This document shows, in pieces, positions 25,596 to 34,986 of a stretch of DNA of 64,000 nt. The translations under genes and the position numbers were made by a program. How positions within the stretch are numbered: position 1 is the stretch's first letter; each line of letters begins with the position of its first letter. The DNA lies in the NCBI RefSeq assembly GCF_002379095.1, contig NZ_NBZV01000001.1, positions 62,001 through 126,000 on the forward strand, given 5' to 3'. Origin of the DNA: Polaromonas sp. AER18D-145 (lineage in GTDB: Bacteria > Pseudomonadota > Gammaproteobacteria > Burkholderiales > Burkholderiaceae_C). The notes beneath the pieces were generated by a model. The model saw only the letters and a program-made list of their open reading frames with translations, did not search any database and had not been told where the DNA came from.

Positions 25596-26402
25596 TTAGC
25601 GGCGCGTTGCCTGGTACAGCGGCATCACCGTTGGCAGCAAGGCCTGGATCTGCTGCACGCGGCTGCTGTCGCTGGGGTGGCTGCTCAGGAAGTCGGCGCC
25701 TCCACCGGTGCTGCCTGCACTGGCCATTTTTTGCCACAGGCTCACGCCGGCCTGGGGGTTGTAGCCGGCGCGTGCCGTCAACTCCAGGCCGATGCGGTCA
25801 GCCTCGCTTTCGTGCGAACGGCTGAAGCGCGTGGCCACCAGCGCTTCGTAGGCGGCTTCCGTGATCTGTGAGGTGCCCCCACCCAGACCCAGCAACTGGG
25901 TGCCGATGCCGATGGCGGTCTGTGCGGCGGCGGCCTGGGACACCTGTTCGCGCGAGTGCTCACGCAGGGCATGGGCGATTTCGTGGCCCATCACCACGGC
26001 AATTTCGTCGTCACTGAGGTTGAGTCTGGAAACCAGGCCGGTGTAGAACATGATTTTTCCGCCAGGCATGCAAAAGGCGTTGAGCTGGTCGCTGGTGATC
26101 AGGTTGACTTCCCACTGCCAGCGCGGTGCGTCGGCGCGGAACACCGCCGTTTGCGGTGCTATGCGGGCGGCCACGGCGCGCACGCGGGCCAGCATGGTCG
26201 CATTGGTGTTGAGCGTGCCCTTGGCGCTGGCGTCGGCCTTGAGCTTGGCGTAACTTTGGGCCGCCATCTGGTCCAGTTCCGCGGACGACACCAGCAGGAG
26301 CTGCGAACGCGAGGCACCGACGGTACCGCCTTCGGTGGTGCTGGCGCATCCGGTGAACAGCAGGGAAACGGCCACCAGGGCAGGGGTCAGAAAGGTTTTC
26401 AT
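25596..26402 (-). CDS. M48 family metalloprotease, lipoprotein
   Basis: 268 residues from the ATG at 26402. The N-terminus MKTFLTPALVAVSLLFTGC has a lipobox with Cys19, so it is probably anchored to a membrane on the periplasmic side. The protease domain holds the zinc motif HEIAHALREH (HExxH) and the downstream Glu in SHESEADRIGLELTARAGYNP, as in M48/LoiP-like peptidases. Such proteins take part in envelope quality control. The frame continues far upstream through ureD territory; that extension is spurious. Confidence 0.92.
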   Translation of the reverse strand: MKTFLTPALVAVSLLFTGCASTTEGGTVGASRSQLLLVSSAELDQMAAQSYAKLKADASAKGTLNTNATMLARVRAVAARIAPQTAVFRADAPRWQWEVNLITSDQLNAFCMPGGKIMFYTGLVSRLNLSDDEIAVVMGHEIAHALREHSREQVSQAAAAQTAIGIGTQLLGLGGGTSQITEAAYEALVATRFSRSHESEADRIGLELTARAGYNPQAGVSLWQKMASAGSTGGGADFLSSHPSDSSRVQQIQALLPTVMPLYQATRR

Positions 26403-26530
26403 GAGCGTCTCGCAGATCAAGGTTGTCAGGGGGGCAATGCCGACCCCGATTTTGCGCCGCTGGCGCCCACACCCGGTAGGACGGCCCGCAAACATGGTGT
26501 AGGCCGCAGGCGGCAGATGCAGCCTGACGA

Positions 26531-27361
26531 TCAGGCCGACCAGATGCGCGGGCTGGGCGCGTCTTTTTCCCAGAAGTGCTGGCGCCAGACCTTCCAGACC
26601 TGCTTGAGCAGGACCATGGCCGGCTCCACCAGTGGCGCCAATACCCGAACCACCACCACCTGCGCATCGGGGCTGGTCGCGCCTGCGGCGGCGCTCAGCG
26701 GATGCGCCTCCAGCACCTGCCGCGCCAGATCCAGTGCCAGTTGCCGGCGCTGGCGTTCGAGCTTGCTGCCGGCGGTAAAAAACAAGGTGGCGATGCAGCG
26801 TTGACCGGCCAGGCCCAGGGGGCTGTTCATCAGCAGCAGGTCGTCGGCCCGGATGCGTGCGCGTTCCAGCCAGACGCCGGGCAACTCGATGTGCTGGCAA
26901 AAGCTGCCTTGCGCAAAGGGCTGGTTGGCGCTGGGCAGGCCCAGCGCGGTGATGTCCCAGCCCATCAGTTCGGCCCCGGGCGCCAGATCGAGCGTCAGGT
27001 GGTTTTCGGCCAGGCAGCCGCTGTAGCAAAGGGCTTCCATGGGCAGCCACTCGGCGCGGGCACCGGCTTCCAGGCGCAGGCGCGTGCGCTGCAGGGCGGT
27101 TTCGCCCGCCGACCGGTAAAAGCGCGTGGCACCGGGGGTGGTGATCAGGCCGTGGCTGCCGGCCGCAGCCGTGACCGCGATGTCCAGCGTATCGCCGCCC
27201 ACCAGGCCACCCGGTGGATGCACCAGCACGTTGTGGCACACGGCGTCGCCTTCGGGGTACAGGCTTTGCAGAATGCGCAGCGGGCCGTCATGGCGGAAGT
27301 GGGCGACGGTCTTGCCGGCCTGCAAGGTGTAGTCGAGAGAGAGCGTTGCGTTCCAGGCCAT
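26531..27361 (-). CDS. ureD: Urease accessory protein UreD (UreH)
   Basis: 276 residues with UreD hallmarks: LQSLYPEGDAVCHNVLVHPPGGLVGGD, ITTPGATRFYRS and LPMEALCYSGCLAENH. UreD binds urease apoprotein and, with UreF and UreG, helps load nickel. The gene appears intact. What is odd is its setting: no ureABC, ureE, ureF or ureG lies in this window, and it is read opposite to urtABCDE, next to a protease. The structural genes may lie elsewhere, or the locus was rearranged. Confidence 0.93.
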   Translation of the reverse strand: MAWNATLSLDYTLQAGKTVAHFRHDGPLRILQSLYPEGDAVCHNVLVHPPGGLVGGDTLDIAVTAAAGSHGLITTPGATRFYRSAGETALQRTRLRLEAGARAEWLPMEALCYSGCLAENHLTLDLAPGAELMGWDITALGLPSANQPFAQGSFCQHIELPGVWLERARIRADDLLLMNSPLGLAGQRCIATLFFTAGSKLERQRRQLALDLARQVLEAHPLSAAAGATSPDAQVVVVRVLAPLVEPAMVLLKQVWKVWRQHFWEKDAPSPRIWSA

Positions 27362-27404
27362 CGGTGGAGTTTAACCTTTAGCCTGCGGTGATCCTGTCAC
27401 GAAA

Positions 27405-27462
27405 TTGCTATTGATTTAGTAGCTTGTTGCGCCCGTGTTTATTGGGGCTTGGCTACTATTTG
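27405..27462 (+). repeat. Family A repeat between cphA and ureD
   Basis: TTGCTATTGATTTAGTAGC, then TTGCGCCCGTG and GGGGCTTGGC. It lies just upstream of the ureD start and downstream of cphA, so it may include the ureD promoter region. Confidence 0.75.
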
Positions 27463-27556
27463 CATAAATTTTTGCAGGCTTGCAAGCGACCCTCAAGGCG
27501 ACCCTCGCCCCAGCTTTGATAGGCTGGCGGCCGAGGCGTCAAGGCTGAACCGGCGT

Positions 27557-30151
27557 TCAGGCCAGCGCGACTTGTTTGAGGTCGCTGGCTTCTTTCACCC
27601 GTTCAGCCAGGTGCGCCAGCGCTTCCTGCACCTGATCGACCAGGATCAGGCACAGGTCGCCCGGCTCCAGTCGGGCCAGCGCGGTGTCGATGGCCAGGAA
27701 CTCGCCCCGGATTTCCTCGATGTGGGTGGTGCGGCTGGCGCCCAGCAGGCCGTCGCGCAGCAGGCCCATAACCTCGCCGTCGGCGCGGCCGCGCTGGGCG
27801 GCATCCTGGTAGAGCAGCACATCGTCGAAAGCGTGGCCGAGAATGATGGTCTGGTCGCGGATGTCGTTGTCCCGGCGGTCGCCCGCGCCGCTGATGACCA
27901 CGCTGCGGCGTTTGGCCGGCATCGCTTCCACGGCGCTTACCAGCGCGCGCATGGCGTCGGGGTTGTGGCCGTAGTCGGCAATCACGGTGGCGCCGCGGTA
28001 GTCCATCACGTTGAAGCGGCCGGGTGCGTTGTGCGCATCGTTGACAAAACTGGCGAGCCCGCTTTTGAGGGTTTCCCAGGTCACGCCGACGGCCCAGGCG
28101 GCGGCCAGTGCCGCCATGACGTTTTCGACCTGGAAGCCGATGCTGCCGTTGCGCGTCAGCGGAATGCTGTTCAGCGGCACACGTTCGCGCCACGCGCCTT
28201 CGGCCGCGACCAGCGCGTTGCCGTCGACGTAGACCGTGCGTTTGCCCTGGGCGCGGTGGGTGGCCATCAGGGGGTGGTGCCGGTCGGTGGCGAAAAAGAT
28301 CACGTTGCCCGGGCAGGTGGGCGCCATGGCCGCAACGATGGGGTCGGCCGCGTTGAGCACGGCGTAACCGGTCGGTGCGACGTTCTGCACGATCACGCGC
28401 TTGAGCACCGCCAGGTCTTCGACCGTGGTGATGTAGTTCAGGCCGAGGTGGTCGCCGGTACCGATGTTGGTGACAACGGCCACCTGGCAGCGGTCAAAGC
28501 CCAGGCCTTCGCGCAGCACACCGCCGCGCGCCACTTCAAACACCGCGGCGTCCACGTCGGGGTGCATCAGCACGTTGCGCGCGCTTTTCGGGCCGCTGCA
28601 GTCGCCGCTGTCGGTCTGGCGGCCGTTGACATAAACGCCGTCGGTGTTGGTCATGCCGCAGCGCAGGCCGCTGGCGGTCAGCAGATGGGAGATCAGGCGG
28701 GTAACGGTGGTCTTGCCGTTGGTGCCGGTCACGGCCACCACCGGCACGCGGCCGTCATCGCCCGGCGCAAACAGCTCGTTGATCATCGCGTCGCCAACGG
28801 CGCGGCCCTTGCCGTAGGACGGCGACAGGTGCATGCGCAGGCCGGGCGCGGCGTTGACTTCGACCACGCCGCCGTTTTGCGCTTCGAGCGGACGCAGCAC
28901 GCTTTCGCAGACCACGTCCACGCCGCAGATATGCAGGCCCACCATCTGCGCGGCGGCCACGGCACGTGCCGCGACCTCGGGGTGCACGTCGCCGGTCACG
29001 TCGGTGGCGGTGCCGCCGGTGCTGAGGTTGGCGTTGTTGCGCAGGATCACGCGGCGGCCGCGCGCCGGAATCGATTCCGGGGTGAGGTCTTGCGCGAACA
29101 GGCGGGCCACGGCAATGTCGTCAAAACGGATCTTGGTCAGCGAGGTGGCATGGCCTTCGCCGCGGCGCGGGTCCTGGTTGACGATGTCGACCAGTTCGCG
29201 CACGGTGTGCAGGCCATCGCCCAGCACCTGCGGGGGCTCGCGCCGCGAGGCGGCCACCAGCTTGTTGCCGACGACCAGCAGGCGGAAGTCGTTGCCGGGC
29301 AGGAATTTTTCCACCATGACGGTGCCGTGTTCGGCCGCTGCACGGAAGGCGATCTCGAGGTGGTCGCGGTCCACGATGTTGACCGTGACGCCCTTGCCCT
29401 GGTTGCCGTCCTGCGGTTTGAGCACCACCGGCAGGCCAATCTGCAAGGCGGCGACCCAGGCTTCGTCAGGGTCGGCGACGGGCCGGCCCATGGGCACCGG
29501 CACACCGGCGGCGAGCAGCAGCTTTTTGGTCAAATCCTTGTCCTGGGCAATCGATTCGGACACCGCACTCGTGGCATCGAGCTCGGCGGCCTGAATGCGG
29601 CGCTGGCGCGAGCCCCAGCCGAACTGCACCAGGCTGCCCTTGGTCAGGCGCTTGTACGGAATGCCGCGGGCGACGGCCGCGTCCACAATGGCGCCGGTGC
29701 TGGGTCCGATGCGTTCGTCCTCGTCGAGGTCGCGCAACCGGGCAATCGCGGCTTCCATATCGAAGCTGGTTTCATTGAGTGCGGCGTGGATCAGCGCCTG
29801 GGCCAGCTCCAGCGCCAGCCGGCCGACCGCTTCTTCGCTGTATTCGACCACGGTCTGGTAAACGCCATCCTCGAGCGTGGTGGCGGTATGGCTGAAGGTC
29901 ACGGGGCAACCGGCCTGGGCCTGCAAGGCCAGTGCCGCCGATTCCAGCACATGGGCCAGCGACACGGGGCCAATATAAGCACTCGGACGCAACGCGCCTA
30001 TCGCGGGAAACAGTGAACGCACGCGCGGCTCAAAGCCGGGCAGGGCGTCGATGGCGCACTCGGCCTGCGTGCAGGTGATGACGGCCTCGAGCGCCGTATG
30101 GCGGCTCCAGAGGTTGGGGCCGCGCAGCGCACGGATGCGGGTAACTTTCAT
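27557..30151 (-). CDS. cphA: Cyanophycin synthetase CphA
   Basis: 864 residues. It makes cyanophycin, a poly-Asp backbone with Arg side chains, using ATP at two sites. The N-terminal domain (about 1-200) is followed by an ATP-grasp domain (VVLKPQDGNQGKGVTVNI, about 220-470). A complete Mur-ligase-like part comes next, with Walker A VTGTNGKTTVTRL (about 472-485), a middle domain (KSARNVLMHPDVDAAVFEVARGG) and a C-terminal domain (IADYGHNPDAMRALV, SGAGDRRDNDIRDQ). Length is normal for CphA. It lies 58 bases downstream of cphA' in the same direction, a pair known from other Burkholderiales. Confidence 0.95.
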   Translation of the reverse strand: MKVTRIRALRGPNLWSRHTALEAVITCTQAECAIDALPGFEPRVRSLFPAIGALRPSAYIGPVSLAHVLESAALALQAQAGCPVTFSHTATTLEDGVYQTVVEYSEEAVGRLALELAQALIHAALNETSFDMEAAIARLRDLDEDERIGPSTGAIVDAAVARGIPYKRLTKGSLVQFGWGSRQRRIQAAELDATSAVSESIAQDKDLTKKLLLAAGVPVPMGRPVADPDEAWVAALQIGLPVVLKPQDGNQGKGVTVNIVDRDHLEIAFRAAAEHGTVMVEKFLPGNDFRLLVVGNKLVAASRREPPQVLGDGLHTVRELVDIVNQDPRRGEGHATSLTKIRFDDIAVARLFAQDLTPESIPARGRRVILRNNANLSTGGTATDVTGDVHPEVAARAVAAAQMVGLHICGVDVVCESVLRPLEAQNGGVVEVNAAPGLRMHLSPSYGKGRAVGDAMINELFAPGDDGRVPVVAVTGTNGKTTVTRLISHLLTASGLRCGMTNTDGVYVNGRQTDSGDCSGPKSARNVLMHPDVDAAVFEVARGGVLREGLGFDRCQVAVVTNIGTGDHLGLNYITTVEDLAVLKRVIVQNVAPTGYAVLNAADPIVAAMAPTCPGNVIFFATDRHHPLMATHRAQGKRTVYVDGNALVAAEGAWRERVPLNSIPLTRNGSIGFQVENVMAALAAAWAVGVTWETLKSGLASFVNDAHNAPGRFNVMDYRGATVIADYGHNPDAMRALVSAVEAMPAKRRSVVISGAGDRRDNDIRDQTIILGHAFDDVLLYQDAAQRGRADGEVMGLLRDGLLGASRTTHIEEIRGEFLAIDTALARLEPGDLCLILVDQVQEALAHLAERVKEASDLKQVALA

Positions 30152-30209
30152 CGGCGTGTCTTTCCGGGCTGGGGGTCACGGGAGGGACGTTTTGCGAGGG
30201 CGCCGGTGT

Positions 30210-32438
30210 TCATGAGGCGACCTTTTCTTCCCGGGTGGAACGCTCGGCGGCCGTTTCCAGGTTGAAGGCTTCGATACCGGCACCGATCAGGTTGAGCGGG
30301 ATGTCGAGCGCCCACGCCACTGAAATGGCAGCGAGCAGGCTGTCTTCGGCAGTAGGGACATGCCGGCCCTGCCAGACGGCCAGCTTGTCCAGCCCGGGCA
30401 AGAAGGCTTCGCTGGCGCCGGTGGCGAGCACGACCTGGCCCTGACGCATGAAAACCGCCCGACCGCCGCCGTCCAGGTGGATGGCGATGGCGGGCAAACC
30501 CGGGTCGGCGGCGTAAAAGATCACCTCGCCGTCACACAGGCGGGCCATCTCGACGATGACCGGATCGGCGGCATTGAGCACGGCCACACCGTCGGACAGC
30601 ACGACATCGACTTGCGAGCGCATGACCTTGAACATCTGCTCTTCGCCTGCCACATCGAATTCGCCCAGCGCCCCGGCGCCCTCGAGGTCGGTGACCACCC
30701 CGACCTGGCAGCGGTCATAGGCCAGGCCGCTGCGCAAAATGGTGGCTGCCCCGTTTTCAAAGACGGCGGCCTGCACGGCACGGTTGATCAGCAGGCGCTG
30801 GCCGGCCTCCCAGTGTGTGCAGTCGCTGGCGTCCAGGCAGCGCCCGTCGAGGTACAGGCCGTCGCGACAGGCCAGACCGGTGTGCCGCCCTGACAGCTGC
30901 AGCAGCCAGGCCACCAGCCGCGCCACATGGTGCGTGCCGGCCGAACCGGCCACGCCAACCACGGGAATGCGGCCGCTGTGCGTGCCTTCGGGTGCCTCGG
31001 GAAACAGGTGGTCGCAGATGGCACGGCCGACCGGCCGCGGCGCACCTTCGGCCGGCTTGAGGTGCATCAGCAACCCGGGGCCGGCGTTGACTTCCACAAT
31101 GGCGCCGCCCTGGGCATGCAGGGGTCTGGAGATGTCTTGCGCCACGACATCCACGCCGGCGATGTCCAGACCGACGACGCGGGCGGCCAGCGAGACGATA
31201 TGGTCGACGTCGGGGTGAACCTCGTCGGTACAGTCAATCGCAACATTGCCGTTGCGCTGGATCAGCACCTGGCGCCCGGCCTCCGGCACCGAGGCGGGGC
31301 TCAGGCCCTGGCGTTGCAGGTCCAGCAGGATGGCTTCGTCCTTGTCGAGTTCGATCAGGCCGAGCGGGAAGTCTTCAGTGGCCCCGCGCCGCGGGTTGGT
31401 GTTGAGCTGCGCCTCGACCAGTTCGGCCACGCTGGCGCGGCCGTCGCCGCGGACCGTCGCGGTGTCGCCGCGTGCAGCGGCGACCACCCGGCCGCCCACG
31501 ACCAGCAGCCGGTGTTCGTGGCCGCGCACAAAACGCTCGACCATCACTTCGCTGCCCTGCGGCGCTGCCACCTGGAAAGCCGCTTCAACCTGTTCGCGGG
31601 TGGTGAGGTCCAGCGACACGCCGCGGCCATGGTTGCCGTCGGTTGGCTTGACCACCACCGGCAGGCCGATTTCCTGCGCGGCCTCCCAGGCGGCTTCGGC
31701 GCTGTCGACGATTTCGCCTTCGGGCACGGGCACGCCGCAGGAAGCCAGCAGGCTTTTGGTCAGGTCCTTGTCGCCGGCGATGCCTTCGGCGATCGCGCTG
31801 GTGAGTTCGGTCTCGGCCGTCCAGATGCGGCGCTGGCTGGCGCCGTAGCCGAGCTGCACAAGGTTGCCGTCGTTCAGGCGGATGTGCGGGATGCGGCGCT
31901 CGGTGGCGGCAGCAACGATGGAGGCCGTGCTGGGGCCTAGGTAACATTCGTCGACCTTGTCACGCACGCGGCCGACGGCCGCCTGCAGTTCGGCGTCACT
32001 GAAAGCCTCGCTGTTAACGGCGGCCATCAGCAGGCGGTGGCCCTCGGCCAGCGCGCTGCGTGCCACCTGCTCGTCGCGCGCGCGGACCACCATGCGGTAA
32101 ATGCCGCGCTGCGAGGTGCTGCGGGTCTGGCCGAAACCGGTGGGCATGCCCGCCAGGTTCAGCAGTTCGATGACGACATGCTCCAGCACGTGGCCGGCCC
32201 AGGTGCCTTCGTAGAGCCGCTGGATGAAGCCGCCGCGCTCGCCGACGCCGCAGTGGTGCTCCAGCAGGGCCGGCAGCAGCGCAACCAGGCGGTCGCTGAA
32301 ACCCGGCAACAGATTGGAAGGGAAGTCTTCCAGGGTGCCGAGGTCCATCCAGACTTCCAGCACAGAGCGGTAAGTCCAGATGTTGGGGCCGCGCAGGTAA
32401 TTGATGCGCAGAAGCTGGATGTCGTCCTGTTTGCTCAT
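30210..32438 (-). CDS. cphA': Second cyanophycin synthetase, CphA' (degenerate Mur-ligase part)
   Basis: 742 residues from the ATG at 32438 (MSKQDDIQLLRINYLRGPNI); the frame is open to 32654, but homology to CphA begins here. The ATP-grasp part is preserved (LPVVVKPTDGNHGRGVSLDL, about 300-480). In contrast, the Mur-ligase Walker A is GVAGSAGTHHVARL: the GTNGKTT core is lost. The protein also stops about where the Mur C-terminal domain should begin (ends AFNLETAAERSTREEKVAS). It thus keeps one of two ATP sites. It may polymerise preformed dipeptides as cyanobacterial CphA2 does, or work with CphA as a complex; both are inference. Divergent from the ABC exporter. Confidence 0.92.
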   Translation of the reverse strand: MSKQDDIQLLRINYLRGPNIWTYRSVLEVWMDLGTLEDFPSNLLPGFSDRLVALLPALLEHHCGVGERGGFIQRLYEGTWAGHVLEHVVIELLNLAGMPTGFGQTRSTSQRGIYRMVVRARDEQVARSALAEGHRLLMAAVNSEAFSDAELQAAVGRVRDKVDECYLGPSTASIVAAATERRIPHIRLNDGNLVQLGYGASQRRIWTAETELTSAIAEGIAGDKDLTKSLLASCGVPVPEGEIVDSAEAAWEAAQEIGLPVVVKPTDGNHGRGVSLDLTTREQVEAAFQVAAPQGSEVMVERFVRGHEHRLLVVGGRVVAAARGDTATVRGDGRASVAELVEAQLNTNPRRGATEDFPLGLIELDKDEAILLDLQRQGLSPASVPEAGRQVLIQRNGNVAIDCTDEVHPDVDHIVSLAARVVGLDIAGVDVVAQDISRPLHAQGGAIVEVNAGPGLLMHLKPAEGAPRPVGRAICDHLFPEAPEGTHSGRIPVVGVAGSAGTHHVARLVAWLLQLSGRHTGLACRDGLYLDGRCLDASDCTHWEAGQRLLINRAVQAAVFENGAATILRSGLAYDRCQVGVVTDLEGAGALGEFDVAGEEQMFKVMRSQVDVVLSDGVAVLNAADPVIVEMARLCDGEVIFYAADPGLPAIAIHLDGGGRAVFMRQGQVVLATGASEAFLPGLDKLAVWQGRHVPTAEDSLLAAISVAWALDIPLNLIGAGIEAFNLETAAERSTREEKVAS

Positions 32439-32639
32439 GTTTTTCTGGATTCGGTCAACCGGCCGGGCCGGGGCAACGTTCATTTCTGGATAAGCGCCCA
32501 CAACGGGCGTTTCTGTTTGTTCGGGCAGGTTTTCCGGTCCGGTGGCCGAATCTTGCATCTGCCGGCGCGGATTGGGCGAAAATCCCTGATTTGCCCCCAC
32601 TGTTTCGGGGGCTCCGGTTTCTACGGCTTCCACATCACA
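32439..32639. promoter_or_regulatory. Divergent promoter region, cphA' and ABC exporter
   Basis: 201 bases between divergent starts, expected to hold promoters for both cyanophycin operons. It contains GCGCCCACAACGGGCG (arms CGCCC/GGGCG, about 32492-32506) and CCCCCACTGTTTCGGGGG (about 32595-32612), both short hairpins. No clear sigma-70 boxes were identified. Confidence 0.4.
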
Positions 32640-34976
32640 ATGCAACATTCCCATCCGGTCGACGCCTCCAGCGAGGCTGGTTCAGCGCAGACAGACCTGC
32701 GCGCACAACTCGCAAACCATGAGAACGTGTTATGTACGGTGCTGGTTGACCTGAATCAACAACTTCGTTTTTCCCGGGGTTTGCTGGCACTGACCGACCA
32801 CCGCCTGATGGCCCGCGACCCGGAAACCGGCCTGTGGGCCAGCTGGCCGTTGCGCCCGGCGGATGCCTCCGGCCAGTTGCCACCCCTGTCCCTGCGTCAT
32901 TTCGACCATGCCGGTGTCGGCACGCTGGAACTTCACCAGGGGGGGCAGCGCCTGGCCAGCTGGCGGTTTACGCTGGCGGTCAATGTGCAGGCGCTGCGGC
33001 TGCTGCGCCTGTTTGAGCAGCAATTGGCGCCCGGTGCCGCTGCCGCCGGCGACGACATGGCCCTGTGCCCTTTTTGCGATACGGTGCTGCCGCCGGACAG
33101 CGAAGAATGCCCGACCTGCGCCCGCGAACTGCACACGCCGCCGTCGACCTGGGTCTTGCTGCGCCTGTGGCGCTTCGCCCGGCCTTACCAGTGGCAGCTG
33201 CTTTCCGGGTTTCTGTTGACCCTGGCCTCCACCGCCGCCACTCTGGTGCCGCCCTACCTGACGATTCCGCTGATGGACGACATCCTGATCCCGTTCCAGA
33301 ACGGCCAGCAGATCGAGACCTGGAAGGTGCTGGCCATCCTGGGCGGCCTGCTGGCGGCGGCGCTGCTCGGCTGGGCGCTGAACTGGGCGCGCACCTATTT
33401 GCTGGCGCTGGTGTCCGAGCGCATAGGCGCCGACCTGCGCACGGCCACGTTTGACCACCTGCTGGAGCTGTCGCTGGACTATTTCGGCGGCAAACGCACC
33501 GGCGACCTGATGAGCCGCATCGGCTCGGAAACCGACCGCATCAATGTGTTCCTGTCGCTGCACGCGCTCGACTTTGCGACCGATGTGCTGATGATCGTGA
33601 TGACCGCCGCCATCCTGTTTTCGATCAACCCCTGGCTGGCGCTGGTCACCCTGTTGCCGCTGCCGTTCATCGCCTGGATGATCCACACAGTGCGCGACCG
33701 CCTGCGCACCGGGTTTGAAAAAATCGACCGGGTCTGGTCCGAAGTGACCAATGTGCTGGCCGACACCATTCCCGGCATCCGCGTGGTCAAGGCCTTTGCC
33801 CAGGAAAAGCGCGAAGCCCAGCGTTTTCGCGACGCCAACCGGCACAACCTGCTGGTTAACGACAAGCTCAACAAGGTCTGGTCGCTGTTCACGCCGACGG
33901 TCTCGCTGCTGACCGAAATCGGCCTCCTGGTGGTCTGGGCCTTCGGCATCTGGCTGGTGTCCAAACAGCAGATCACGGTCGGTGTGCTGACCGCCTTCAT
34001 CGCCTACATTGGCCGTTTTTACACCCGGCTGGACTCCATGAGCCGCATTGTTTCGGTTACGCAAAAAGCGGCGGCCGGCGCCAAGCGCATTTTTGACATC
34101 CTCGACCACGTCTCCAACGTGCCGGAGCCGGCCAACCCGGTGCCCATGGCGCCCATGCAGGGCCGCATCGAGATGAGCGGACTGGGCTTTCGTTACGGCA
34201 ACCGCGCGGTGATACGCGGCCTGGACCTGACCATCCAGCCGGGCGAGATGATCGGTCTGGTCGGTCACAGCGGCTCCGGCAAAAGCACCCTGGTCAACCT
34301 GATCTGCCGCTTTTACGACGTGACCGACGGCAGCATCAATGTGGACGGCACCGACATCCGGCGGTTCACAGTGGCCGACTACCGGCGCAACATCGGCCTG
34401 GTGTTGCAGGAGCCTTTCCTGTTTTTTGGCACCATCGCCGAAAACATCGCTTACGGCAAGCCCGGCGCCAGCCGCGCCGAAATCGTGGCCGCGGCCCGTG
34501 CCGCCCATGCGCACGAGTTCATCCTGCGCCTGCCGCAGGGTTACGACTCGCTGGTTGGCGAGCGCGGCCAGGGCCTGTCGGGTGGCGAGCGCCAGCGCAT
34601 CTCGATTGCGCGCGCGCTGCTGATCGACCCGCGCATCCTGATTCTCGACGAGGCCACCTCGTCCGTGGACACCGAGACCGAGCAGGAAATCCAGAAGGCG
34701 CTGGACAACCTGGTGCAGGGCCGTACGACGATTGCGATTGCGCACCGCCTGTCCACCCTGCGCAAGGCCGACCGGCTGGTGGTGATGGACCGCGGCCAGG
34801 TGGTCGAGGTCGGACCGCACGACGACCTCATGGCGAAGCAGGGCGCCTACTGGCGGCTTTACGAAGCCCAGGCGCGCCAGGTCGACAGCGAGGGGAATGT
34901 CGATGCCGAGGAAGGCCGCATCGCCCTGGCGACCTCGCAGGTGACCCATACCGCCCAGCACAACGGCCATGTCTGA
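32640..34976 (+). CDS. Cyanophycin-associated ABC transporter (half-transporter with zinc-ribbon)
   Basis: 778 residues. The N-terminal 155 residues are a soluble domain ending in a zinc-ribbon-like motif CPFCDTVLPPDSEECPTC (about 141-158). An exporter-type membrane domain follows (LWRFARPYQWQLLSGFLLTL to about 480), then an ABC ATPase with Walker A GHSGSGKST, signature LSGGERQRISIARALL, Walker B ILILDEATSSVD and switch His in IAHRLSTL. Close homologues sit beside cphA in Burkholderiales and are annotated as cyanophycin-metabolism-associated. The substrate is not established. Frame continues upstream to 32037, opposite cphA', but that part is antisense noise. Confidence 0.9.
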   Translation: MQHSHPVDASSEAGSAQTDLRAQLANHENVLCTVLVDLNQQLRFSRGLLALTDHRLMARDPETGLWASWPLRPADASGQLPPLSLRHFDHAGVGTLELHQGGQRLASWRFTLAVNVQALRLLRLFEQQLAPGAAAAGDDMALCPFCDTVLPPDSEECPTCARELHTPPSTWVLLRLWRFARPYQWQLLSGFLLTLASTAATLVPPYLTIPLMDDILIPFQNGQQIETWKVLAILGGLLAAALLGWALNWARTYLLALVSERIGADLRTATFDHLLELSLDYFGGKRTGDLMSRIGSETDRINVFLSLHALDFATDVLMIVMTAAILFSINPWLALVTLLPLPFIAWMIHTVRDRLRTGFEKIDRVWSEVTNVLADTIPGIRVVKAFAQEKREAQRFRDANRHNLLVNDKLNKVWSLFTPTVSLLTEIGLLVVWAFGIWLVSKQQITVGVLTAFIAYIGRFYTRLDSMSRIVSVTQKAAAGAKRIFDILDHVSNVPEPANPVPMAPMQGRIEMSGLGFRYGNRAVIRGLDLTIQPGEMIGLVGHSGSGKSTLVNLICRFYDVTDGSINVDGTDIRRFTVADYRRNIGLVLQEPFLFFGTIAENIAYGKPGASRAEIVAAARAAHAHEFILRLPQGYDSLVGERGQGLSGGERQRISIARALLIDPRILILDEATSSVDTETEQEIQKALDNLVQGRTTIAIAHRLSTLRKADRLVVMDRGQVVEVGPHDDLMAKQGAYWRLYEAQARQVDSEGNVDAEEGRIALATSQVTHTAQHNGHV

Positions 34977-34986
34977 AGGATTCCCC

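Noticed and set aside
26403..27239. Upstream in-frame extension of the M48 protease through the ureD region
   Set aside because: The lipoprotein signal at 26402 marks the true N-terminus, and ureD is the real gene in this stretch in another frame.
27449..30016. Long open frame of about 855 codons on the plus strand opposite cphA
   Set aside because: It lies wholly antisense to a clear CphA, is rich in His, Ala, Val and Gly, and has no domain. Typical mirror frame in GC-rich coding DNA.
32037..32639. Upstream in-frame extension of the ABC exporter
   Set aside because: It is antisense to cphA' and has no similarity to the exporter family; the ATG at 32640 is the natural start.
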